This document shows, one piece after another, positions 9,703 through 18,116 of a stretch of DNA of 64,000 nt (position 1 is the stretch's first letter; the number at the start of each line of letters is the position of its first letter). Source of the DNA: Bradyrhizobium amphicarpaeae (GTDB lineage: Bacteria > Pseudomonadota > Alphaproteobacteria > Rhizobiales > Xanthobacteraceae); the NCBI RefSeq assembly GCF_002266435.3, contig NZ_CP029426.2:5920001-5984000 (forward strand), read 5' to 3'. The position numbers and the translations under genes were made by a program. The notes under the pieces were generated by a model. The model did no database searches. It had not been told where the DNA came from and was given only the letters and a program-made list of their open reading frames with translations.

Positions 9703-9969
9703 TCAGAAGCCGTGCTCGATATGCGAATAGACCATCTCGGTGAAGGTGGAGAGATGCGCGCCGATGAAGGAGCCGGAGATGGCGACCACCACGAGAATGA
9801 CGATGATCTTCGGAACGAAGGTCAGCGTTACCTCCTGGATCTGGGTCAGGGCCTGGATCAGCGCGATGATGGTGCCGACCAGCATCGCGGCCCCGACCGC
9901 AGGCCCGGAGGCGACGATGATGGTCCAGATCGCCGCCTGTACGATGTCGAGAGCGTCCCGTTCGTTCAT
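9703..9969 (-). CDS. fliQ: Flagellar export gate protein FliQ
   Basis: The 88-residue membrane protein has two hydrophobic hairpin helices. Typical FliQ sequence is seen: AAIWTIIVASGPAVGAAMLV, then ALIQALTQIQEVTLTFVPKI and a second membrane segment. Length is exactly that of the family. Its ATG overlaps the flgD stop by four bases, an arrangement shared with Sinorhizobium, where flgD-fliQ-flhA-fliR follow one another. It is part of the export gate with FliP and FliR. Confidence 0.95.
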   Translation of the reverse strand: MNERDALDIVQAAIWTIIVASGPAVGAAMLVGTIIALIQALTQIQEVTLTFVPKIIVILVVVAISGSFIGAHLSTFTEMVYSHIEHGF

Positions 9970-10376
9970 GACTGGCTGATCGTGAGTCCCGGCCCGACCG
10001 CGACCTTGGTGCCGTTCTCGAGGGTCGCGATGGAGCCGTCGGCGTTGATGGAGACCGAGACGACCTTGCCGCTGAAGCTCGCGCCGGTGGCGTCGGTGAA
10101 GCTGACGGTCTTGCCGATCAGGCCGTTGGCCTGCGACAACGACTGCGAGGACAGCAGCGCATCCAGCTTCGAATTGGTCTGCATGGCCTGCTCGACCGTC
10201 GAGAGCTGCGCGAACTGGCTCATATATTGCGAAGTATCCATCGGATTGGTCGGATCCTGATTCTTCATCTCGGCGACGAGAAGCTGAAGAAACGTGTTGT
10301 AGTCGACACTGTTGCTCGCGGTCGGATTGGGGGAGCCGGTCGAACTGGATTTGTCGGTCGCGCTGGTGACGTTCAT
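9966..10376 (-). CDS. flgD: Hook-capping scaffold protein FlgD, short form
   Basis: The product has 136 residues. The N-terminal FlgD domain is clear: DYNTFLQLLVAEMKNQDPTNPMD, then SQFAQLSTVEQAMQTN. A short C-terminal beta domain (about 85-136) replaces the larger Ig/tudor-like region of enteric FlgD, which is usual for rhizobia. FlgD caps the growing hook and is shed on completion. ATG 10376 is preceded by GGAGAGG. It lies 14 bases after flbT and overlaps fliQ. Confidence 0.94.
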   Translation of the reverse strand: MNVTSATDKSSSTGSPNPTASNSVDYNTFLQLLVAEMKNQDPTNPMDTSQYMSQFAQLSTVEQAMQTNSKLDALLSSQSLSQANGLIGKTVSFTDATGASFSGKVVSVSINADGSIATLENGTKVAVGPGLTISQS

Positions 10377-10390
10377 GTGCCTCTCCGCTG

Positions 10391-10801
10391 TCAGGCAGCC
10401 TGGAATGGGGACTCGGTGATAGTGCCGGCCAGGATGGCCTGCTCCACCGGGAACAGGGCCCGGATCCGCTTGAGCGCCTCGAAGTAGCGGGTCGCCCCGA
10501 CCAGCTCGTCGACAGCGCCCAGTCCGTCCAGCATCTCGCGGCTTTCGCACACGGCGCAGAGGGCCGCGTGATGCTGTCCATAGAGCGCGGCGGCGTCGCG
10601 GACATCGGTCGGGTTCATCAGCATGAGCTGGACGATGAAGTAGAGCTGCCGCAGCGCCGTGGTGGCGTCGGAGGCCTGCATGACCTGCCCTTCGAGCAGG
10701 AACATCACGTCGTTGACGAGCTCGACGGAGACCTTGCGGTCCACGCGCAGCACCGCGCCGTTGATGTAGATCCGTTCGCCCGCGCGCAAGGAGATCTTCA
10801 T
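10391..10801 (-). CDS. flbT: Flagellin expression regulator FlbT
   Basis: The product has 136 residues and begins MKISLRAGERIYINGAVLRV, followed by VELVNDVMFLLEGQVM and YFIVQLMLMNP, all hallmarks of FlbT. In Caulobacter FlbT binds the 5' untranslated region of flagellin mRNA and destabilises it; in Bradyrhizobium lateral flagella the homologue has been reported to support flagellin production (recalled, not checked). The two flagellin genes of this window share a structured leader (22999-23076 and 24177-24250) that is the obvious candidate target. Its start overlaps the flaF stop by one base. Confidence 0.95.
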   Translation of the reverse strand: MKISLRAGERIYINGAVLRVDRKVSVELVNDVMFLLEGQVMQASDATTALRQLYFIVQLMLMNPTDVRDAAALYGQHHAALCAVCESREMLDGLGAVDELVGATRYFEALKRIRALFPVEQAILAGTITESPFQAA

Positions 10802-11151
10802 CAAAGAGCGTCTCTGATCAGGCGGTTGATTTCGATGAGCTGCATCACATCGTTCGACCTCTCCTCGCGAAGGCGATCGGCTTCCTTGACGACCCACAGG
10901 CCGATCGAGATGATGTCGGCGCGCAGCTTGTCGGGGAGCCCGTTTTCCGGATGCGAGAGATCCTCGATGAAGATCGTCCACAGCCGCCGCACGTAGAGCA
11001 GGCTCTCGACCAGATCCTCGAGGCCAAACACGCCTCTCTGAAGCCGCTCGAGCCGGTCGATGCCGAGACTGAGCGCCTGACGCTCGCGGCCCCGCGCCTC
11101 GTAACCGCTCTCGTCGACGACCGATTCATAGGCTTCAAACGTCATCAGCAT
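10801..11151 (-). CDS. flaF: Flagellin biosynthesis regulator FlaF
   Basis: The product has about 116 residues with the FlaF pattern: YESVVDESGYEARGRERQALSLGIDRLE, then VESLLYVRRLWTIFIEDLSHPENGLPDKLRADIISIGLWV. FlaF acts with FlbT in controlling flagellin synthesis and secretion in alphaproteobacteria. Three in-frame starts compete: GTG 11154, ATG 11151 and ATG 11145. None has a strong ribosome site, though GAGTGA lies before 11145. The stop overlaps flbT by one base, so the two are coupled. The motifs above span internal positions and are contiguous parts of a helical protein. Confidence 0.9.
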   Translation of the reverse strand: MLMTFEAYESVVDESGYEARGRERQALSLGIDRLERLQRGVFGLEDLVESLLYVRRLWTIFIEDLSHPENGLPDKLRADIISIGLWVVKEADRLREERSNDVMQLIEINRLIRDAL

Positions 11152-11200
11152 CACTCTGGGCAGGAGACCGGATAACAGGACGAGGCTGCGAGCCTCGGCT

Positions 11201-12247
11201 CTAGAGATAGTTGATCAGGCTGATCTGCTGGAGCTGCGAGGTCAGCGCCAGCGCCGTCTTGATCTGGGTCTGCAGCGTGCTGACTCGGACCGAGGCCTCG
11301 GTCGGATCGACCGCCTCCAGCTTGACGATCTGGTCGTTGAGGATGTCCTTCTGGATCTTCAGCTTCTCGGTCGCGCCGCTGACGCGTTGCTGGATCGAGC
11401 CGACGGTGCCGCCGAGCACGGCGAGATCGTTGATCGCACCGCTGACCAGACCGATCGCCTTGTCGACGACGACCTGAAACGTGTCCTTGCTCAGGCTCGT
11501 GTTGCCGAGATCGGTGAGCATGGTGTAGGCCTCGGCGAGCTTGCGGAAGCCGGGCTGGTTGGCACTGACCGAGCTGTCGACGACCTCGGTCGTGGAGATG
11601 CGGCTCGACAGCGTCTGGTCCGTGGCCGACGACCAGTTGGTGTTCCAGGCCGGGCTCGCGAACTCGGCGTCAAAGGTCGTGTCGAGGAAATTCTGCATCT
11701 GCGCCGGCGTGATCGTGCTCACGCCGGGGGCGGACTGCGAGAAGCCGAACGAGGCCAGGAAATCCGCATCGACCTGGTTCTTGCTGGCCGAGCCGGCCGC
11801 GTAGTTCGTGATGGGCACGGTCTGCGTATTGATACCGCCGAACAGATACGACCCGTTGTAGGAAACGTTGAGCGCGCCGATGACGTCCTGGAGGTTCGCG
11901 GACGCGCTCGGCAGGATGATCTTCGCGCCGCTCTCGGCATCGCGGGCCGCGATCAGGTTCTTGAGGAAGTCCGACGCGGTCTTGCCGAGCTGCGTGATCC
12001 GGTTCTGGGTCACGTCGAGCCGTCCCGCAACCAGTTCGTTGGTGTCGACGAGCTGATCGGCGAAGTTGAAATCGGCCCGCAGCGCCATGTCGCGGCCCGT
12101 CCCCGTGCCGAGCTCGAGGCCGACATCGGCGAAACGGCCCGTGGTCGCCTCCTTCGAGGCTTTGGTCAGCGCGCTCTGGTTGTTCGTGATCGACGACCTC
12201 AACGACGAAGACAGCATCAGGGTCGAGATGTAGTTCGCGCTCATCAT
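11201..12247 (-). CDS. flgL: Hook-filament junction protein FlgL
   Basis: The product has 348 residues. It has the flagellin-like N-terminal helices (STLMLSSSLRSSITNNQSAL, ASKEATTGRFADVGLELG) and a matching C-terminal helix (STLQTQIKTALALTSQLQQI), with a variable D2-like middle. It is the second hook-associated protein, placed between FlgK and the filament. The gene starts three bases after the flgK stop; ATG codons at 12247 and 12244 are both possible. FlgN, at the end of the operon, would be its export chaperone. Confidence 0.93.
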   Translation of the reverse strand: MMSANYISTLMLSSSLRSSITNNQSALTKASKEATTGRFADVGLELGTGTGRDMALRADFNFADQLVDTNELVAGRLDVTQNRITQLGKTASDFLKNLIAARDAESGAKIILPSASANLQDVIGALNVSYNGSYLFGGINTQTVPITNYAAGSASKNQVDADFLASFGFSQSAPGVSTITPAQMQNFLDTTFDAEFASPAWNTNWSSATDQTLSSRISTTEVVDSSVSANQPGFRKLAEAYTMLTDLGNTSLSKDTFQVVVDKAIGLVSGAINDLAVLGGTVGSIQQRVSGATEKLKIQKDILNDQIVKLEAVDPTEASVRVSTLQTQIKTALALTSQLQQISLINYL

Positions 12248-12250
12248 GAC

Positions 12251-13729
12251 TTAGTTCCCCACGGCAGCCAGCAGGCTCTGCAGCATCTCATCGACGGTGG
12301 AAATGATCTTCGACGACGCCGAATAGGTGCGCTCGACCTGGAGCATCAACGCCATCTCGTCGTCCATATTGACGCCGCTGACGTTGGACAGCGCCGCGGT
12401 GCTGCGGTCGAGCAGCGTATTCTGGTACTGGACGTTGTCGTCGGCGGTCTTGCGCTGGCTTTCGATCCAGCTCGCCGAGGAGGACGCGAACTCGATCACG
12501 CTGCCGCTCGGCTTGCCCTGAGCCGTGGCGTCGAACGGCTGCGGGGCGCCCATGTTGTTGATGAGCTGCTGGAGCCGCGTCGAGAAACCGGCATTGCCGG
12601 TCGTGTTGTAGTTGAAGGCCGGAAGGCCGCTGATGGCGCCGTCGCGCAGCAGGTTCGGGTTTCCGCCCACGGCCGGATCGACCGAGGCGGCGACCGCGAT
12701 CTGACCCGCGAGGCCCACCGAGATCGTGGCACTCGCGGGCATCGCTGGCGCGCCGGGATAGGTGAACAGGCCGGGCCTGTCCGCCAGCGTCGGAACGGCT
12801 GACTGGTCGCTTTCCTTGAAGGCGTCGATCAGGCCGCGCGCGATTTCGTCGAGCTGGCTCTGATAGGTGACGGTGTCCTTGTCGCGCAGCTGGGCGAGGC
12901 CGGCGAGCTTGCCGGACTTGAGCGGCATGACGGAATTGGCGCCGGTCACGGGCACGCCGTCGATGAAGACGGCATTGCCCGTGGTACCGGCCGTGTAGGC
13001 GTTGGTCGGCGCAAAGCTCACGGTGCGCGCAATCTTGTCGAACAGCACGACGCCGCTGTCGGTATAGAGCGCAGCGTCTCCATTGGCCCGGATCGACATC
13101 GAGACCCCGGTCTCCTGCGACAGCCTGGAGACGATGCTGTCGCGCTGATCGAGATAGTCGGTGACGTCGTCGCCGGAGATCGTGCCCTTCACGATTGCCG
13201 TGTTGACGGTCTGGAACTGGGACAGCAGCTGGTTGATGTTGGCGACCGAATTCGCCATGTCGGCGTCGGCACCCTCGCGCACCGACTGCACCATCTTGGT
13301 GGCCTGGTTGAGCGCGGTTACCATGTCCTTGGCGGACGTGACGGCAGCCTGCGCCAGGGTCGCGTTGTCGGTGGAGTTGGCGTATTGCTGCAGCGCCTGC
13401 TTCAGCTTGTTGAGCAGGGCGGTCGGCGACTGCTCGAGCTCGGGATCGTCCACCGTCGCGGCCGCGATCTTCTGAAGACCGTCATAAATCACGCTCTGCT
13501 TGGCCGACGACGAGGTCGCGGTCAGCACGTTCGAATAGAGGCCCGAACTGGCCGCGCGCTGGATCGCTGCGACATAGACGCCGGTGCCGGGAAGGTTGTC
13601 CAGCACGGCGATCTTGCGCGAATAGCCGGTGGCGCTGGCCCCGGCGATGTTGCGCGAGATCGTCGACGACTGGATGCCCGACGCCATGAGCGAGGCGCGA
13701 GCGGAGTCGAGAGCGGCGGTGAGGGACAT
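12251..13729 (-). CDS. flgK: Hook-filament junction protein FlgK
   Basis: The product has 492 residues. The conserved N-terminus (MSLTAALDSARASLMASG, NIAGASATGYSRK) and C-terminus (SGVNMDDEMALMLQVERTYS, STVDEMLQSLL) of FlgK are both present and frame a central domain with YLDQRDSIVSRLSQETG. It joins hook to FlgL. It lies between flgE and flgL, as in other rhizobia. Length is somewhat shorter than enteric FlgK because of a smaller variable domain. Confidence 0.95.
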   Translation of the reverse strand: MSLTAALDSARASLMASGIQSSTISRNIAGASATGYSRKIAVLDNLPGTGVYVAAIQRAASSGLYSNVLTATSSSAKQSVIYDGLQKIAAATVDDPELEQSPTALLNKLKQALQQYANSTDNATLAQAAVTSAKDMVTALNQATKMVQSVREGADADMANSVANINQLLSQFQTVNTAIVKGTISGDDVTDYLDQRDSIVSRLSQETGVSMSIRANGDAALYTDSGVVLFDKIARTVSFAPTNAYTAGTTGNAVFIDGVPVTGANSVMPLKSGKLAGLAQLRDKDTVTYQSQLDEIARGLIDAFKESDQSAVPTLADRPGLFTYPGAPAMPASATISVGLAGQIAVAASVDPAVGGNPNLLRDGAISGLPAFNYNTTGNAGFSTRLQQLINNMGAPQPFDATAQGKPSGSVIEFASSSASWIESQRKTADDNVQYQNTLLDRSTAALSNVSGVNMDDEMALMLQVERTYSASSKIISTVDEMLQSLLAAVGN

Positions 13730-13763
13730 GATCTGCTCTTGCAGCGAATGAGCGCCAAATAAC

Positions 13764-14996
13764 TCAGCGCTTCAGGTTGACGACGACGTCGAGCAGGTCG
13801 GCGCCCGTCTGGAACGATTTCGAGTTGGCGGTGAAGCCGCGCTGGGCCTCGATCATCCCGGTGAGTTCGTCCGCGAGATCGACATTGGAGTCCTCCAGCG
13901 CGCCGGACTGGACCGTGCCGAGCCCGCCGGTACCGGCATTCCCGGCCTGCGCATTGCCGGAGTTCATGTTGGTCGAATAGACGTTGCCCGGCTCGGGCGT
14001 CAGATTATCGGGGCTCGCGACGTCGGCGAGCATGATCGTGTAGAGCGTCGTCTGCTGCCCGTTCTTGAGCACCGCTGTAACGTATCCATTCTCGTCGACA
14101 TCGATCTTGTCGATCGCCGAGGGGACGCTGCCGTTCACGGTCGCCTTGAAGCTGAAGTCGGTGCCGACCTGCGTCATGTTCGACAGGTCCATGGTCAGCG
14201 CGGCGCCGCCCGGGACGGTCACGGTGAGGCCCGTGGGGCTCGCGGCGGCCAGCGCGCCCTTTCCGGCCGCGGTGGTATCGAAGGTGAACGTGGTGGCGGC
14301 GCCGAGCGAGGTGCCGGTCGCGGAATCGTAGACCTGAAGCTGCCAGGTGTCGGAGCCGGCCGCCGTCGCGGTGTGGGACATATAGACGTCGAGCGTAACG
14401 GCCTGACCGATATTGTTGTAGGCCACGATCGAGCTCTTCGATGAATACGACGCCGGACCGGGCGGACCGGCGATGACGGCCGCCTTCGGATCGAGATTGC
14501 CGGTCGTCAACGTGCCCGCCGTCGACGGCACCGGCACCTGCGAGACCTGGGCGATGTTGACGATCTGCATTCCAGCCAGGCTGTTCTGCGAGAAATTGGT
14601 CACTTTACCGGGCTGGCCCAGAAGGTAGTAGCCGGCCGCGTTGACGAGGTTGCCCTGAGCGTCCGGCACGAACGAGCCCGCGCGGGTCAGGAACTGCTGC
14701 GTATTGTTGGCGTTCGAGACCACGAAGAAGCCGTTGCCCTGCACGGCAAGGTCCGTGGACGACGTCGTGAATTGCGTATGCCCGGCGTCGCTGATGGCGT
14801 AACGGACGGTCGTCTCGACAGCGCCGGAATCGTAATTGCCAGAGCCGCTCTTCAGGATCAGCGAGGAGAATTCGGTCGAAGCCCGCTTGTAACCGGTGGT
14901 GTTGACATTGGCGATGTTGTCCGAAACCGTCGACAGCTTGTTGGACTGCGCGCTCATGCCGGAAACGCCGGTGCGCATAACACCATACAGGCTCAT
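13764..14996 (-). CDS. flgE: Hook protein FlgE
   Basis: The product has 410 residues. The N-terminal rod/hook signature (MSLYGVMRTGVSGMSAQSNK, SDNIANVNTTGYKRA) and C-terminal end (DLADELTGMIEAQRGFTANSKSF reduced to LLDVVVNLKR) are typical. The middle has FlgE D1/D2 motifs such as VQGNGFFVVSNA and GNVYSTNMNSGNAQAG. It is the first gene of the operon that runs to 4885. A short perfect palindrome at 15056-15070 lies about 60 bases upstream and may be a promoter element. FliK from the preceding operon controls the length of the structure. Confidence 0.96.
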   Translation of the reverse strand: MSLYGVMRTGVSGMSAQSNKLSTVSDNIANVNTTGYKRASTEFSSLILKSGSGNYDSGAVETTVRYAISDAGHTQFTTSSTDLAVQGNGFFVVSNANNTQQFLTRAGSFVPDAQGNLVNAAGYYLLGQPGKVTNFSQNSLAGMQIVNIAQVSQVPVPSTAGTLTTGNLDPKAAVIAGPPGPASYSSKSSIVAYNNIGQAVTLDVYMSHTATAAGSDTWQLQVYDSATGTSLGAATTFTFDTTAAGKGALAAASPTGLTVTVPGGAALTMDLSNMTQVGTDFSFKATVNGSVPSAIDKIDVDENGYVTAVLKNGQQTTLYTIMLADVASPDNLTPEPGNVYSTNMNSGNAQAGNAGTGGLGTVQSGALEDSNVDLADELTGMIEAQRGFTANSKSFQTGADLLDVVVNLKR

Positions 14997-15055
14997 GAAG
15001 TGGGCTCCTTTGGTAGGTTGCGGTTACAATGAGGGATCTTGCTTGCGCGGGGCTG

Positions 15056-15070
15056 ATGGTTCGGAACCAT
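15056..15070. promoter_or_regulatory. Palindrome ATGGTT-CGG-AACCAT upstream of flgE
   Basis: Perfect six-base arms with a three-base spacer lie 60-75 bases upstream of the flgE start. They sit in the short gap between the lytic transglycosylase stop (15087) and flgE, where a promoter for the flgE operon is expected. The AACCAT half-site also occurs upstream of ftcR (3847) and of the second flagellin gene (24347). A role as a binding site for the FtcR-type regulator is inference only. Confidence 0.4.
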
Positions 15071-15086
15071 GCACAACTTCAAATCG

Positions 15087-15668
15087 TCATGTCGCTTTCG
15101 GCTGACAGAACGAGCGCGCCTTGTCGGTCCAGGCGCCGAAGCCGCTCGACACGAGGTGAGCCACGATGTGACAGACATAGCGCTTCTGCGCCGGCTGGTT
15201 GTTGGGGCCGGCATTGTAGCGGGCCACCGCCATGGTCCAGCTGCCCTCGCGCTGCTTCAGCTCTTTCAGGAAGCGCGCGGCATATTCGACGTTCTTGGCG
15301 GGATCGAACATAGCGCGTACGGAGTCGAACTTGTCGCCGTGATAGTAATGGTTGATCTGCATGCAGCCGAGATCGATCAGCTTGATGCCCTTGCCGCGCA
15401 TGGCCTGGAAATTTGCGATCGCATCATCCATGTCCCTGGCGAACACGGTCTGGCCGTCGGCGCCGAGGGCGTAAGGATGCAGCGCGCCGCGACGCCCGGT
15501 CTCGGTGAGACCGACTGCATAGAGAATGCCGAGCGGAATCCCGTGCTGCTGGGCCGCGCGCGCCATCTCGCGCTCGCAGGGACGCGCGCCGTCGGCGGCC
15601 GCGTCCGCGGCACCCGCGTTACAGATAAACAGGGCCGCGACGAAGATGCGGCGCCACGTCCTGGTCAT
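15087..15668 (-). CDS. Flagellar-locus lytic transglycosylase (SLT domain)
   Basis: The product has 193 residues. A signal peptide (residues 1-24, RRIFVAALFICNAGAADA) precedes a goose-lysozyme-like SLT domain: GIPLGILYAVGLTETGRRG carries the catalytic Glu, followed by GCMQINHYYHGD and VARYNAGPNN. The gene at this position in rhizobial clusters opens the peptidoglycan for the rod, which matters because the FlgJ of this system lacks a muramidase domain. ATG 15668 has AGGAG at good spacing and lies inside fliK, so the two genes overlap by 50 bases in different frames. It is the last gene of the fliF operon. Confidence 0.92.
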   Translation of the reverse strand: MTRTWRRIFVAALFICNAGAADAAADGARPCEREMARAAQQHGIPLGILYAVGLTETGRRGALHPYALGADGQTVFARDMDDAIANFQAMRGKGIKLIDLGCMQINHYYHGDKFDSVRAMFDPAKNVEYAARFLKELKQREGSWTMAVARYNAGPNNQPAQKRYVCHIVAHLVSSGFGAWTDKARSFCQPKAT

Positions 15669-16941
15669 GACGCGTCTCCTGGCTGGGCTGGCGCTCCTGG
15701 CGGGCCTGCTTCGCGCCGCCGTCGGATTGTCCCGACGACGTGCCTGCGCCGCCGAACGTGCCTTGTGACTGCGACGAGGGCTGTTGCTGGCCCGAGAGCT
15801 GCGGCTGCGACTGGCCGGAGCCGCTCTGAAATCCGTCCAGCGAGCCGTGTTGCACGGGCGCGACGTCGGCGACATAGCCCGCCGACTGCATGAGATCGCG
15901 GATCTGGTCGCGCTGCTGATCCAGCATCTGGCTGGTGTCCTTGCGCGCGGCCGCGAGGTGGACGGACACTTCCGTGCCGACGAGACGAAGGCGCACGGTG
16001 ACGTTGCCGAGCGCGGGCGGCTCGAGATTGATGGTCAGGATCTTGAGCGGCTGATCGGGCGCATTGGTCTGGGATGCCGACAGATCGGGCGCAGCTGACG
16101 CCGCCGGGCCTGCGGAGTCCTTCAGTTCGGCGACGACCGCATTGGCGACCTGTTGCGGGGCGTTGAACTGCGCCGGAGGCAGATGCGTCTCCTGCCGGAC
16201 CACGGTGATCTTGGTGGTCTCGGGCAATGCGTCACGCGTCGACGCCTTGGCGGCGCGTTCGACATTGGCCGTGACGGCCTCGAAGCCCGATGTCGCGGGC
16301 ATGGCTTTGGCGGAGGCATCGCTGCCTGGCTGTGCGGCCGAGGCTTGCGAGGCCCCGCCTTGCGCACGCGCGCCGCCCGGAACGGCAGCGGATGACGCGG
16401 AATCCGCCGTCGTTGGCTTCGCCGTGCCGGTGGCCGGAACTTCGCGCCTCGCGCCGGATGAGCGCTCCTCACGCGCGTCTTTCTTGTCACCCAATTGCGA
16501 CTGCATTGGCGGCTTTGCAGCCGATGCAGCAATGAGATCCTGTCCCACGATCGCGGCAACGTTCGGGCGGTTGGAGACGTCAGGCTGGGGGTCAAGGCCG
16601 ACCGGACGTTGCGTATCCGAGGATTTGTCCGTCGCCAGGTCGCCAGGCTTGAGCCCGTCGATCGCCTCGCCAAGATCGTCCGTCTCGTCCTTCGACTTGT
16701 CCTTGTTCGCCGGGTGGGCAAGCCGCGTGCGCGGCGTTCCGGCCTTCGCGGTCGTGTCGCTGCCCTCATCGTTCAGTGCCTGCTTGGCCAGGCTCGAAAC
16801 GGTGTGGAGCAGATCGTTGAACGACGAGCCGCCCTGCGATTTGGCCCCGGCGCTCTTCGCCGACCGCGACGTCCCGCGGATGTTGAGGCTCTCGGCGAGA
16901 CCCGAGAAAATTTGTCCGGAGGTTCCACTGAGCTTGGTCAT
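15619..16941 (-). CDS. fliK: Hook-length control protein FliK (MotD type)
   Basis: The product has 440 residues. A long, low-complexity Ala/Ser/Gln-rich N-terminal part (about 1-270) leads to the Flg_hook domain at about 290-380, with INLEPPALGNVTVRLRLVG, SVHLAAARKDTSQMLDQQRD and LMQSAGYVADVAPV. A glutamine/serine/glycine-rich tail follows. FliK is the secreted ruler that switches export specificity from hook to filament; in Sinorhizobium the gene was first called motD. The ATG at 16941 overlaps the motC stop (ATGA). Its 3' end overlaps the lytic transglycosylase gene. Confidence 0.9.
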   Translation of the reverse strand: MTKLSGTSGQIFSGLAESLNIRGTSRSAKSAGAKSQGGSSFNDLLHTVSSLAKQALNDEGSDTTAKAGTPRTRLAHPANKDKSKDETDDLGEAIDGLKPGDLATDKSSDTQRPVGLDPQPDVSNRPNVAAIVGQDLIAASAAKPPMQSQLGDKKDAREERSSGARREVPATGTAKPTTADSASSAAVPGGARAQGGASQASAAQPGSDASAKAMPATSGFEAVTANVERAAKASTRDALPETTKITVVRQETHLPPAQFNAPQQVANAVVAELKDSAGPAASAAPDLSASQTNAPDQPLKILTINLEPPALGNVTVRLRLVGTEVSVHLAAARKDTSQMLDQQRDQIRDLMQSAGYVADVAPVQHGSLDGFQSGSGQSQPQLSGQQQPSSQSQGTFGGAGTSSGQSDGGAKQARQERQPSQETRHDQDVAPHLRRGPVYL

Positions 16942-18116
16942 GGACGGCGGTCCCTGGTCAGGAGTTCGAGTTCGCCGAGTTGCTTGTGCGCGCGCGCGAG
17001 CGTCACGGTCGATGACGCCAGATCGAGACGCGCCGGCGTTGCCGGAGGCTTGTCGGCAGCAGTGGCGGATCCGCCCGGAAGCGGCTTGCGAACATCGAGC
17101 GCGAGCTGCACCGTGGCATTCAGAAGGGGGACGTCCCGCTCGGGCAGCTTCGACCGGTCGAGGGCCTTCAGCTCGGCAAGACCGCCGTCGTATTCGTCGG
17201 TGAGCGCCCGCGCGACGCCACGGAAGAAATGCGCCCGCTCGCGATCCGCGGAGGCGTCGGCGCTGAGCGTCAGCGCCCGCTCGCCGGCAAGCCGCGTCAC
17301 GGCCAGCTGTCCGCGCAGCATCGCCGCGCGCGCGATCACGAGATAGAGCTTGAGGCGGCCCGCGCGCTCGATCTGCTCGAGCAGGGCAGCGATCCGCGCG
17401 AAGCGACGCTCGTCGAGCGCGAGACTCGATTGCGCCAGGCCCGTGGAGAAGCGCTGCCAGAAATCGCCGGCATAGATCGAGTTGCGGTAGTGGCGGATAT
17501 AGGCCAGCGTCAGGAACTCGAACTTGTCGAAATCCTCCGCCTGCCCCACCAGCAGGATCTCGCGCCGCAAGGCCGCCTCCTCCACCAGCGTGCCGGGCAG
17601 GAGCAGGCGGGCGTCGTCGAGACGTTCGATCGCGAGCGATGCCTCGGCACGCGCGAACAACGCACCCTGGACCAGCGCGACCTGTCCGCCGAGGCCGGAG
17701 GACAGCGTCCGCGGCTTGACGTCCTTGAGCAGCTCCCGCGCTTCCTCTTGACGACCCTCGACATAGGCGAGCGCACCGTTGAACAACCGCTCGTCGATGT
17801 TCATCTTGTCGCGCGGCAGCTTGCGGACGATTTGCGGCGCGCCGCCGCTGAGCAGGTAGATGACTGCAGCCTGGCTGTTTTGCGCGTTGCTCCACACGCC
17901 CGGATCGGCGGCGAGAAATCTCTCCCCGATCTGCCGGATCAGCGTGATGTGGCTGCCATGCGCGGCGGTGTCACCGTTGGCGATGCCGTCCTGTACCGCC
18001 TGCAACCCGCGGACGAGCTCATAGGGCTCGCCCGACTGGCGCGCGGGCTCCGCAAGCGCGTTCGCTGCCGCGAACGGCAGGAGCAAGAATGCGACGCAGA
18101 GGAGTGGCCTGATCAA
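16938..18116 (-). CDS. motC: Periplasmic motility protein MotC
   Basis: The product has 392 residues. A signal peptide of about 27 residues (RPLLCVAFLLLPFAAANALA) is followed by an alpha-helical repeat-type domain with FLTLAYIRHYRNSIYAGDFW and ARAAMLRGQLAVTRLAGERA. MotC is found only in rhizobia and relatives, where it associates with MotB and is stabilised by MotE (encoded here at 26310). The best start is TTG at 18116, overlapping the motB stop (TTGA); no ATG in frame gives a signal peptide. The longer frame to 18293 is a shadow of motB. Confidence 0.87.
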   Translation of the reverse strand: MIRPLLCVAFLLLPFAAANALAEPARQSGEPYELVRGLQAVQDGIANGDTAAHGSHITLIRQIGERFLAADPGVWSNAQNSQAAVIYLLSGGAPQIVRKLPRDKMNIDERLFNGALAYVEGRQEEARELLKDVKPRTLSSGLGGQVALVQGALFARAEASLAIERLDDARLLLPGTLVEEAALRREILLVGQAEDFDKFEFLTLAYIRHYRNSIYAGDFWQRFSTGLAQSSLALDERRFARIAALLEQIERAGRLKLYLVIARAAMLRGQLAVTRLAGERALTLSADASADRERAHFFRGVARALTDEYDGGLAELKALDRSKLPERDVPLLNATVQLALDVRKPLPGGSATAADKPPATPARLDLASSTVTLARAHKQLGELELLTRDRRP

